From Novosphingopyxis sp965218915 (GTDB lineage: Bacteria > Pseudomonadota > Alphaproteobacteria > Sphingomonadales > Sphingomonadaceae), in contig NZ_OZ244708.1 of assembly GCF_965218915.1 (NCBI RefSeq), positions 1,364,001 through 1,428,000 of the forward strand: a DNA stretch of 64,000 bases. The letters run 5' to 3'. The first letter of the stretch is position 1; every line of letters begins with the position of its first letter. This document shows, one piece after another, positions 15,598 to 23,503 of this stretch. Under the pieces are notes generated by a model. The model was given only the letters and a program-made list of their open reading frames with translations. It had not been told where the DNA came from and searched no databases. A program made the translations under genes and the position numbers.

Positions 15598-15895
15598 CCT
15601 CTCCCGCTCGCGGGAGAGGAGCGAGACTTATGACCCCGGACTTGATCCGGGGGAATTGGTCGCAGCGGTGAAGGGAAACCCCACAAAGTACCACTTTGTG
15701 GGGACCCCGGTGAGGGGAAACCCCACAAAGTACCACTTTGCGGGGACCCGGGTGAGGGGATCGCCCAGTAGCGCCGACCCATCGCTGGCGCTGGCGCGCC
15801 ACCCACCCTCATCCCCCGCTTTCGCGGGGGCAGGCAACTCCGCCCCGGATTAAATCCGGGGCTGCGTATCCTTCTCCCGCCCGGGCGGAAGAAGG
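15598..15895. repeat. Modular intergenic element, family D, copy 3 (long form, inverted)
   Basis: Read on the minus strand it is colinear with the copy at 20291-20526: the terminal hairpin and GGATACGC, the block GGATGAGGGTGGGTGGCGCG, GATGGGTCGGCGCT, a CCCCTCACC module, CACCGCTGCGAC, CCCCCGGATCAAGTCCGGGG, and GTCATAAGTCTCGCTCCTC ending in a second hairpin. This copy has two extra features: a 42-bp module with the palindrome CCCCACAAAGT/ACTTTGTGGGG present twice in tandem (15679-15703 and 15721-15745), and additional small palindromes near 15810-15865. Confidence 0.8.
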
Positions 15896-15922
15896 CTGAT
15901 TTGTTCAAATTTCCCCCGTCCA

Positions 15923-16074
15923 GAGTCCTTTCAGCCACACCCCATATCTGGACGGCTCACATATCCACAGCCCCCATATCTCGTGGCGGACTCGATGCGT
16001 TCCCGGTCCGTTAACCATCGCTTAGGGCTTGGCGCGCAGGGTTAAGCCGCTTGACCTCGATCGCGGCTGGACTC
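15923..16074 (+). promoter_or_regulatory. Candidate cell-cycle promoter of ccrM: CtrA-like box, GANTC sites, decamer repeat
   Basis: TTAACCATCGCTTAG at 16011-16025 fits the CtrA recognition pattern TTAA-N7-TTAA with one mismatch, including the favoured TTAACCAT half. Three GANTC sites, the methylation target of CcrM itself, lie at 15923, 15989 and 16070. The decamer CCCCATATCT occurs at 15940 and 15972, 32 bases apart. In Caulobacter, ccrM is activated by CtrA and its leader holds GANTC sites that shut it off once methylated; the same logic is inferred here. A clear -35/-10 pair was not identified. Confidence 0.6.
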
Positions 16075-16110
16075 ACTCTGCCCGCCATCTCTGGAGGGGA
16101 AAGGGAGACC

Positions 16111-17262
16111 ATGGGGGCCACCGACATGATCATGGGCGAGGCGATCACGAAGATTGCGCCGCGCGTACGGAAAGCCGCGCCGCCGATCACGCTGCCGCTC
16201 GAGCAAATCCTGCGCGGCGACTGTATCGAAGCGATGCGCGCGCTGCCCGACGCCTGCATCGACATGATCTTCGCCGATCCGCCTTACAACCTTCAGCTCG
16301 GCGGCGAGCTGCACCGGCCCGACGGCAGCCATGTCGACGCGGTCACCGATCACTGGGACCAGTTCGACAGCTACGCCGCCTATGACAAGTTCACCCGCGC
16401 CTGGCTCGCCGAGGCGCGGCGCATCCTGAAGCCGTCGGGATCGCTGTGGGTGATCGGCAGCTATCACAACATCTTCCGGGTGGGCGCGGCGGTTCAAGAC
16501 CTCGGCTACTGGATCCTCAACGACATCGTCTGGCGCAAGTCCAACCCGATGCCCAATTTCCGCGGCACCCGCTTCACCAACGCGCACGAGACGCTGATCT
16601 GGGCGGCGCGGTCGGACAAGGCGAAATACACCTTCAACTACCGCGCGATGAAGACGCTGAACGACGAGTTGCAGATGCGCAGCGACTGGACCTTTCCGAT
16701 CTGCGGCGGACAGGAACGGCTGAAAAAGGACGGGCACAAAGCGCACCCCACGCAAAAGCCCGAGGCGTTGCTCTACCGGCTGCTGCTCGCCACCACCAAT
16801 CCCGGCGACGTGGTGCTCGATCCGTTCTTCGGCACCGGCACCACCGGCGCGGTGGCCAAGCGGCTGGGGCGGCAATGGATCGGGATCGAGCGTGAGGACG
16901 GTTACTGCGAGGTCGCCGAGGCACGCATCGCCGCTGCGCTGCCGCTCGACGAAAGCGCGCTGAAGACGATGCAGAGTCCAAGGTCGCAGCCCAAGGTGCC
17001 GTTCGGGACGCTGGTCGAAACCGGCTATCTGAAGGCGGGCGCGCGGCTCTATTGCAGGAAGCGCAAATGGACCGCCACGGTGCGCGCCGACGGCTCGCTC
17101 GAAAGCGACGGCGAGACCGCCAGCCTGCACAAAATGGGCGCGGCGCTGCAGGGCGCGCCGAGCTGCAACGGCTGGACCTTCTGGCATTACGAGGCGGACG
17201 GCGGCGCGCTGAAACCGGTCGATGCGCTGAGGCAGACCTATTTGCTGGCAACGGAGTCATAA
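16111..17262 (+). CDS. ccrM: CcrM-type adenine-N6 DNA methyltransferase (GANTC)
   Basis: 383 residues from ATG 16111, chosen for AGGGAGACC directly ahead; an upstream in-frame ATG at 16051 would lack a good ribosome site. The catalytic motif DPPY is at residues 56-59 and the AdoMet-binding FFGTGTTG at 239-246, so the order is DPPY before FxGxG (beta class). HKAHPTQKPEALLYRLL is conserved in CcrM. The last ~100 residues (VPFGTLVETGYLKAGARLY and onward) form the C-terminal domain needed for recognition of GANTC in CcrM proteins. It is the orphan cell-cycle methylase of Alphaproteobacteria; no restriction gene is nearby. Confidence 0.94.
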   Translation: MGATDMIMGEAITKIAPRVRKAAPPITLPLEQILRGDCIEAMRALPDACIDMIFADPPYNLQLGGELHRPDGSHVDAVTDHWDQFDSYAAYDKFTRAWLAEARRILKPSGSLWVIGSYHNIFRVGAAVQDLGYWILNDIVWRKSNPMPNFRGTRFTNAHETLIWAARSDKAKYTFNYRAMKTLNDELQMRSDWTFPICGGQERLKKDGHKAHPTQKPEALLYRLLLATTNPGDVVLDPFFGTGTTGAVAKRLGRQWIGIEREDGYCEVAEARIAAALPLDESALKTMQSPRSQPKVPFGTLVETGYLKAGARLYCRKRKWTATVRADGSLESDGETASLHKMGAALQGAPSCNGWTFWHYEADGGALKPVDALRQTYLLATES

Positions 17263-17268
17263 AATCTT

Positions 17269-17434
17269 CCCCTCCCGCTTGCGGGAGGGGTTAGGGGTGG
17301 GAGCGAGCGAAGCGAGCCTGCTGCCTCGAGATATCCAGAGGCTCGAGATATCCAGGCCCACCCCCGGCCCCTCCCGCAAGCGGGAGGGGAGAAGGCCCAC
17401 CCCCGGCCCCTCCCGCAAGCGGGAGGGGAAAAGG
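17269..17434. repeat. Paired-hairpin repeat, family C, copy 3 (right arm duplicated)
   Basis: Left half at 17269-17302 (CCTCCCGCTTGCGGGAGGGG, then TTAGGGGTGGG). The right half occurs twice in tandem with a 39-bp period (17357-17395 and 17396-17434), each containing CCCACCCCCGGCCCCTCCCG and its closing palindrome. The spacer has two direct copies of CTCGAGATATCCAG (17325 and 17342). The end of the second right arm, GGGGAAAAGGA, provides the folP ribosome-binding site. Confidence 0.85.
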
Positions 17435-17442
17435 ACCACCCC

Positions 17443-18522
17443 ATGACCCTCCACCTGCGCCCCACCGCCTTCATCGACAGCCCGCAGCGCCATGATGGCG
17501 CGGCCGAGCGGCTGGCCGGCACGATGCTGTGGTTCGGGCAGGTCGAATGGATCGCGGACGGCGGGCGGCGGCTGGTGGCCACGCCGGACATGCCGGGCGA
17601 GATCGCGAGGCTGATGGGCGAGACGCGGATTCGGGCCGAGCGGACATGGCGCAATCTCACCACCCCTCGCGCGCCGCTCACGCTCGGCGAGCGCGTGCTG
17701 CGGCTCGATCAGCCGCACGTCATGGGCATCCTCAACATCACCCCGGACAGCTTTTCCGACGGCGGGCGTTTCGCCGACGACCCCGCCGGGGCCGCCGAAG
17801 CGGGCGTGGCGATGGCGCGAGCGGGGGCCTCGCTCATCGATGTCGGCGGCGAATCCACCCGCCCCGGCGCAGCAAGCGTGTGGGAAGGCGACGAGATCGC
17901 GCGGGTCCAGCCGGTGATCGAGCGGCTCGCGCGCTCGGGCACGCCGGTCTCGGTGGACACGCGCAAGGCCGCGGTGATGGAGGCCGCGCTCGCCGCCGGC
18001 GCCCATATGATCAACGATATCTCCGCGCTGCTGCACGATCCGCGCGCGCTGGAAGCGGCGAAGGCGAGCGATGTTCCCATCTGCATCATGCACGCGCCGA
18101 GCCAGGGCAGCGATCCGCACGAGGGCGGAGCGTATGAAGACGCCGCGCTGGATGTGTACGACTGGCTCGAACGCCGCGTCGATGCGGTGACCGCGGCGGG
18201 CATCGACCGCGCGCGCCTGATCGTCGATCCGGGCCTGGGCTTCGGCAAATCGGTGGCCGACAACGCCGCGATCCTGAACAATCTGACGCTCTATCACGGG
18301 CTCGGCTGCCCGCTGCTGATCGGGGCGAGCCGCAAACGCATGATCGGCGCGCTGTCGAACGAGGCTCCGGCGGATGCACGGCTGGGCGGCTCGCTGTTCC
18401 TGGCGATGAAGGCGGTGGAGGCGGGCGCGCAGTTCCTCCGCGTCCACGACGTGCCCGAGACGGTGCAGGCGGTGCGCGTCTGGCGCGGCCTGCGCGACGC
18501 GGCCCTGACCGCAAGGGCCTGA
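17443..18522 (+). CDS. folP: Dihydropteroate synthase
   Basis: 359 residues. It condenses dihydropterin pyrophosphate with p-aminobenzoate in folate synthesis. The catalytic core starts at about residue 85: MGILNITPDSFSDGG (pterin and Mg loop 1), GGESTRPGA (loop 2), VSVDTRK, HMINDISAL, and the GASRKRMIGALS loop near 296. About 80 residues precede the core, a longer N-terminus than the ~280-residue E. coli enzyme; related alphaproteobacterial proteins share this extension as far as I recall. AAGGA in the flanking repeat lies 8 bases before the ATG. The 3' end with its stop is part of a 30-bp tandem duplication. Confidence 0.95.
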   Translation: MTLHLRPTAFIDSPQRHDGAAERLAGTMLWFGQVEWIADGGRRLVATPDMPGEIARLMGETRIRAERTWRNLTTPRAPLTLGERVLRLDQPHVMGILNITPDSFSDGGRFADDPAGAAEAGVAMARAGASLIDVGGESTRPGAASVWEGDEIARVQPVIERLARSGTPVSVDTRKAAVMEAALAAGAHMINDISALLHDPRALEAAKASDVPICIMHAPSQGSDPHEGGAYEDAALDVYDWLERRVDAVTAAGIDRARLIVDPGLGFGKSVADNAAILNNLTLYHGLGCPLLIGASRKRMIGALSNEAPADARLGGSLFLAMKAVEAGAQFLRVHDVPETVQAVRVWRGLRDAALTARA

Positions 18523-18562
18523 CCGCGCGCGCCCCTGACCGCAAGGGCCTGACCGCGCGCGC
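18503..18562. repeat. 30-bp tandem duplication spanning the folP stop codon
   Basis: CCCTGACCGCAAGGGCCTGA followed by CCGCGCGCGC occurs twice without interruption (18503-18532 and 18533-18562). Each copy encodes the last folP residues LTARA and the stop in the same frame, so the second is a silent spare C-terminus after the real stop. Each unit also has an internal CCCT/AGGG pairing. Confidence 0.9.
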
Positions 18563-18576
18563 CCTACGACCCGCCG

Positions 18577-19215
18577 TCAGCTCTCTTTCATGAACGCGGC
18601 CTCGATCTTGAGATCGACCTGATCGCCCACCACCGGCACGCCGAAGCCCAGCCCGAACTCGCTGCGCATGATCGATCCGGTGGCGCGGAAGCCCACGCCC
18701 TCGCCGCCGCCCATCTGCTCGGGCATCGTGCCCGCGCCGTAGAATGTCGCGTCCAGCGTCACCGGATGCGTCCGGCCGTTCAGCGTCAGGTCGCCGGTCA
18801 CCTTGGCCGACTGGCCATCCACGGCGACCGCGGTCGATACGAAATGCGCGTCCATCGGGTCGGCGCCGAAAAAGTCAGGCTTCGCGCCGTCCTTGCCCGC
18901 GCGCAGCAGGTGATCGGCCAGCCCGGCGCTGGCGGTGGTAACCTGGGATACCGGAATCGTGACGTCGACCGACGCCGCGCCGGGATCGGCGGGGTCGAGC
19001 GTCAGGCTGCCGGTCACCCCGCCGAAGATGCCGGTATAGGGCGAGATCCCCATATGATCGAGCGTCCACACGACCAGCATATGGTTTGGATCGGCGGCAT
19101 AGGTCCCGCCTGAAATCGCCGACGGATCGGGCGAGCCGGGCGCGGCCATCGGCGCCTGCGCGGCGGCGGCGGCGGTGGACAGGATGGCGAGGGCGGCGGC
19201 GTGGATGAGGCGCAT
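18577..19215 (-). CDS. YceI-family periplasmic protein
   Basis: 212 residues from ATG 19215, which has GGGAG ahead and gives a signal peptide (LIHAAALAILSTAAAAAQA). The mature part is a lipocalin-like YceI domain: GTYAADPNHMLVVWTLDHMG (about residues 37-56), FGGVTGSLTLDP, SVDVTIPVSQVTT, and VTGDLTLNGRTHPVTLDATF. YceI proteins bind long amphiphilic molecules such as polyprenyl chains and are often linked to quinone transport or stress. Here it is separated from the TonB-like gene upstream by 78 bases and converges with folP. Confidence 0.9.
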   Translation of the reverse strand: MRLIHAAALAILSTAAAAAQAPMAAPGSPDPSAISGGTYAADPNHMLVVWTLDHMGISPYTGIFGGVTGSLTLDPADPGAASVDVTIPVSQVTTASAGLADHLLRAGKDGAKPDFFGADPMDAHFVSTAVAVDGQSAKVTGDLTLNGRTHPVTLDATFYGAGTMPEQMGGGEGVGFRATGSIMRSEFGLGFGVPVVGDQVDLKIEAAFMKES

Positions 19216-19293
19216 GGATAGGCTCCCATAAGGTCGTCGGCGCCAGCATAGACGGCGCGCGAGCGATGGCAAGCCGGCATCGCCGCGCCGTCC

Positions 19294-20148
19294 TCATCCC
19301 TTTCCATAATCGATGCGGATGCGCACCCAGCTGCCCACCTGGCTCTGTCCGCCGATGCGCGGCGGGCGCACGCGGAACTGCCACGCGGCGGCGAGGACCG
19401 CGCGCTCGATCTGCGATCCTTGCGGCGATTCGCCCAGGCCCACGCAGTCCTCGACGCGGAAATCGGCGACGGTGCGGCAGGCGATCAGCCCCCAGCCAGG
19501 GCCGCTGGCGGTCGACAGATAGCCGCCCAGTTCGGCGTCGGTCGGCTCGCGGTACCAGGCGGCGGCGTAGAGCGGCTCGCCATTGGGCGCGGTGCCGACG
19601 CGCGCGGTGTCGCCCGAGCGCGCCGATCCGACCGGCCCCATCGTCGGCCTGGCGGCGGCGGGCGCGGCGGCCTTCGCGGGCAGGTTCGAAAGATCGGCGG
19701 CGGCCATCTGATTGGGCGTCAGCGGGATCACCGCGGGCGGACGCGTCACCTGCACTTCGGGCTGCATCAGATTGGGTTTGCGGAACATCGACGAGGGCTG
19801 AGACGGCGCGGCGGGGGCGGCGGCCGAGGCCTGCGGCTCGACCGGTGCCGGTTCGGGCGGGGCGGGCGCGTCCGCCGCCGGATCGGTCGCCTTGGATTCG
19901 GGCGGGGCGGGCACCGGTTGCGGCGCGGGCGGCGCGTCGATGTTGAGCACCGTGGTCGTCTCCGGCGCCTTCTCCGGACCGGCGATCCGCGGGCCGAAGC
20001 TCAGCAGCAGAACCACCAGCAGCCCCTCGAGCAGCAATGTCAGCACGACCCCGCGCGCGCGCTGGCCGAAAGCGCCGCGAAAGCGCTCGCTCAGGCCCGT
20101 TTCGGGATAGAGCTGGGGCTGGTCCGGATAGGGCAGGGGCTGGGACAA
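19294..20148 (-). CDS. TonB-like protein with a proline-rich linker
   Basis: 284 residues if started at the TTG at 20148, which has CGAGG five bases ahead; ATG 20229 would add 27 residues of poor likeness. One transmembrane helix (GVVLTLLLEGLLVVLLLSFG, about residues 34-53) anchors it in the inner membrane, followed by a periplasmic proline/alanine-rich stretch (PAPPESKATDPAADAPAPPE) and a compact C-terminal domain ending RIRIDYGKG. The layout is that of TonB-like energy transducers, but the canonical YP signature is not obvious and no ExbB/ExbD genes are adjacent. The precise role is uncertain. Confidence 0.6.
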   Translation of the reverse strand: MSQPLPYPDQPQLYPETGLSERFRGAFGQRARGVVLTLLLEGLLVVLLLSFGPRIAGPEKAPETTTVLNIDAPPAPQPVPAPPESKATDPAADAPAPPEPAPVEPQASAAAPAAPSQPSSMFRKPNLMQPEVQVTRPPAVIPLTPNQMAAADLSNLPAKAAAPAAARPTMGPVGSARSGDTARVGTAPNGEPLYAAAWYREPTDAELGGYLSTASGPGWGLIACRTVADFRVEDCVGLGESPQGSQIERAVLAAAWQFRVRPPRIGGQSQVGSWVRIRIDYGKG

Positions 20149-20596
20149 GAAACCTCGATTTCGACATATGAGGTCGCGGCCCCAAGCGACTATGCCCCCG
20201 TAGATACGACCGCGCGCCGGGCATAACAAGGCGGGTGCCCATGTCCGGGGCTCGCTCCTCTCCCGCGAGCCAGAGAGAAGAAAAGAGAACCCTTCTCCCG
20301 CCCGGGCGGGAGAAGGATACGCAAGCTTGGCGCGAAGCGCCTAGCTGGAGTTGGAAGAGGGTGGGTGGCGCGTGAGCGCCGTCGATGGGTCGGCGCTGCT
20401 GGAGCGGCCCTCACCGGGGTTCCCGCAAAATATTATTTTGTGGGCTGCCGCTCACCGCTGCGACTAATTCCCCCGGATCAAGTCCGGGGTCATAAGTCTC
20501 GCTCCTCTCCCGCAGGCGGGAGAGGGAAAGAAACAGGCCTTTTCCCGCCGGGGGCGGAAGAAGGTCTTAAGCGGATCGATCGGAATTGGCCCTTAT
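20149..20596. other. 448-bp intergenic region, mostly repeat DNA
   Basis: Holds the family D element at 20291-20526 plus a short extra hairpin-like piece of the same family near 20248-20276 (GGCTCGCTCCTCTCCCGCGA). The promoter of the TonB-like gene must lie in the right-hand 80-140 bases after its start, but no convincing core elements were seen. No gene. Confidence 0.6.
20291..20526. repeat. Modular intergenic element, family D, copy 2
   Basis: Starts with hairpin CTTCTCCCGCCCGGGCGGG plus AGAAGGATACGC, continues with AGAGGGTGGGTGGCGCG, GATGGGTCGGCGCTGCTGG, CCCTCACCGGGGTTCCCGC, a palindromic module CCCGCAAAATATTATTTTGT at 20422-20444, CACCGCTGCGACTAATTC, CCCCCGGATCAAGTCCGGGG and GTCATAAGTCTCGCTCCTC, and ends in hairpin CTCTCCCGCAGGCGGGAGAG. 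Same block order as 15598-15895 read in reverse. Confidence 0.8.
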
Positions 20597-20917
20597 TCAG
20601 CTCTTGTTGACCTGAATGCGGATATGGCCCGACGAATTCTTGCCGCCCTCGGCGCCCACGACGAGATATGCGGATTTGGCCATGAAATATCCGTAATCGT
20701 CCATGGCGTTCTTCAGGACGCTGAAATTGATCGTCGCGGTGTCGCTGCCCGTCTTGACGGCACGGTTGACCGTGCGAATGGCCCAGACCTGCTTGAACGG
20801 CTTGTCGCAATTGCAATAGCTCGGCTCCCCGTCGATCTGGCCCGACTGGTAAATCCGGTATCTGCCCGTATTCGTTTGAACCTCGAGATTTCGACCGTTT
20901 TTCTTCGCTTGGGTCAT
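20597..20917 (-). CDS. Uncharacterised small protein
   Basis: 106 residues, not recognised. It has no signal peptide or membrane helix. The sequence is polar with many Asn, Gln, Tyr and Lys (GRNLEVQTNTGRYRIYQSGQ, YCNCDKPFKQVWAIRTVNRA, VVGAEGGKNSSGHIRIQVN), which reads as a small beta-rich soluble protein; the CNC pair could be a metal or disulfide site. Base composition is clearly lower in GC than neighbouring genes, and repeats flank it on both sides (family D downstream, family A upstream), so recent arrival is plausible. A real gene is likely but not certain. Confidence 0.55.
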   Translation of the reverse strand: MTQAKKNGRNLEVQTNTGRYRIYQSGQIDGEPSYCNCDKPFKQVWAIRTVNRAVKTGSDTATINFSVLKNAMDDYGYFMAKSAYLVVGAEGGKNSSGHIRIQVNKS

Positions 20918-20927
20918 ATACTCTTTT

Positions 20928-21023
20928 CGTCATTGCAAGGAGCCGGAGGCGACGTGGCAATCCAGGGCGGATGCAGCGCTGCTATGGCCCTGGATTGCCG
21001 CGGCCTGCGGCCTCGCAATGACG
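20928..21023. repeat. Dispersed inverted-repeat element, family A, copy 2
   Basis: A 96-bp element starting CGTCATTGCAAGGAGCCGGA and ending GGCCTCGCAATGACG, with inner complementary parts CAATCCAGGGC and GGCCCTGGATTGC around GCAGCGCTGC. It lies between the two oppositely transcribed genes at 20597-20917 and 21103-21648, in the place where both promoters should be. Confidence 0.88.
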
Positions 21024-21102
21024 AAAATGCTATATGAAGAGCGGGAGGAAATTCAAATCGAGACACTACCGGCGTTATTTTTCGCTTGCTTGGAAGGAAC
21101 AA

Positions 21103-21648
21103 ATGTGGAACATTGGACGGATGCATAGGATTCGCCTGCCCCATGGCGCGGCGCGGCGCACGCTTACCGACGCGTCCGACCCCGAAGCGCCCGAGCCGCC
21201 CGCCTTCGATCCGGTGCCGATGACGCGCCGGCGCGGCTGGACGGCCGAGCGCCAGCGCGCGTTCGTGGCGGCGCTGCGAAACTTCGGTTCGGTGAGCAGG
21301 GCGGCGCGATCAGTGGGCCTTTCGCGTCAGACCGCGCTGCAACTGCGTGGGCGACCTGGCGCGGAAAGCTTCGCGGAAGCCTGGGATTTGGCGCTCGACA
21401 TGGCGCGCGGGGACGCTTCGGACATCGTGCACGACATCGCCATTCACGGCGCGCTGGAGCCGCTTTATTATCATGGCCGCCTGATCGGTCATCGCCGCCG
21501 GTTCGACCGGCGGATGCTGCTCGGCCTGCTCGCGGCGGCGGACCGGGCGGAGCATCGGCGTGGCGCGCCGCCGAGCCTGTCGGGACCGGAAGGGCGTGTC
21601 GAGCTGAGCGCTAAAAATTACAGCTTGTTGCGAAAGATTTTTAGTTAG
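21103..21648 (+). CDS. Helix-turn-helix protein, sphingomonad family of unknown role
   Basis: 181 residues from ATG 21103, chosen for GGAAGGA five bases ahead; ATG 21121 is an alternative. The middle, RGWTAERQRAFVAALRNFGS followed by VSRAARSVGLSRQTALQLR, is a helix-turn-helix resembling transposase/phage small-terminase DNA-binding domains, then AESFAEAWDLALDMA, LEPLYYHGRLIGHRRRFDRR and a leucine-rich helix. I recall many alphaproteobacterial proteins with the same W-T-x-E-R-Q-x-x-F opening and the Y-x-G-x-L-I/V-G-x-R-R block; none has a proven function. It is likely a DNA-binding regulator. It stands alone between repeat DNA and a converging regulator gene. Confidence 0.6.
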   Translation: MWNIGRMHRIRLPHGAARRTLTDASDPEAPEPPAFDPVPMTRRRGWTAERQRAFVAALRNFGSVSRAARSVGLSRQTALQLRGRPGAESFAEAWDLALDMARGDASDIVHDIAIHGALEPLYYHGRLIGHRRRFDRRMLLGLLAAADRAEHRRGAPPSLSGPEGRVELSAKNYSLLRKIFS

Positions 21649-21699
21649 AGGGGGGTTACGGGAAGTTTTGACAGGTTAAGCGCGCCGCGGCGTCGGCCC

Positions 21700-21758
21700 T
21701 CAGGCCGCGTTGTCGATGCCCCAAACGGTCAGGCCTCGTTGTTGATTCCCCCAGGCGG

Positions 21759-21780
<22 letters not shown>
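21700..21780. repeat. Near-tandem copies of the regulator gene's 3' end
   Basis: On the minus strand three versions of a ~30-bp unit follow each other, with stop codons whose first plus-strand bases are 21759, 21729 and 21700. The first is the true gene end (GGCATCGATAATGCCGCTTGA, encoding GIDNAA and stop). The second reads GGAATCAACAACGAGGCC and stop in the same frame after 30 bases; the third GGCATCGACAACGCGGCC and stop is offset by 29 bases. The copies have diverged, so the duplication is older than the one at folP. Confidence 0.8.
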
Positions 21781-23219
<1,439 letters not shown>

Positions 23220-23356
23220 GACGAACGGCGTTAAGCCAAAGCGGTAAAGGGCCGATTAAACATGCCGGCCGGGTATCGGCGCAGCGAGGCGCTTGAGATG
23301 TAGGATCGTTGCCGATACGGAGGATGTCGATGCAACCCGCAACTTCGAGGGCAATC

Positions 23357-23494
23357 ATGGCTGGCGGTACCGAACATCCCAAGACCGATATCAACAAGGC
23401 GTCCGAAAATTACACCCGTTTCCTCGGCATGACCAAGATCGCGATCGTCGTCGTGGCGATCGTGGTGGTGATCGTCGTGCTGCTGATCAGCTGA
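23357..23494 (+). CDS. aa3-type cytochrome c oxidase subunit IV, very small
   Basis: 45 residues: a polar N-terminus (GGTEHPKTDINKASENYTRF) followed by one transmembrane helix (MTKIAIVVVAIVVVIVVLLI). This is the layout of the tiny subunit IV of alphaproteobacterial aa3 oxidases (COX4_pro_2 family), which packs beside subunits I and III with no known catalytic role. GAGGG lies just ahead of ATG 23357; upstream in-frame ATGs would add a non-typical leader. It sits 9 bases before pntAA, an arrangement seen in other Alphaproteobacteria, while the other oxidase subunits are elsewhere. Confidence 0.75.
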   Translation: MAGGTEHPKTDINKASENYTRFLGMTKIAIVVVAIVVVIVVLLIS

Positions 23495-23503
23495 GGCTGG
23501 GGC

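Larger units (their letters stand above)
15588..16110. other. 523-bp intergenic region: repeat element followed by the ccrM promoter
   Basis: The left three fifths are the long family D element (15598-15895). The right part, 15896-16110, is unique DNA and carries the candidate ccrM regulatory sites (separate entry). No gene is seen; possible short frames here run through repeat DNA. Confidence 0.7.

Noticed and set aside
15679..15745. Possible CRISPR array because of spaced palindromic repeats
   Set aside because: Only two units, the spacing is part of a larger repeated module, and no cas gene is present.
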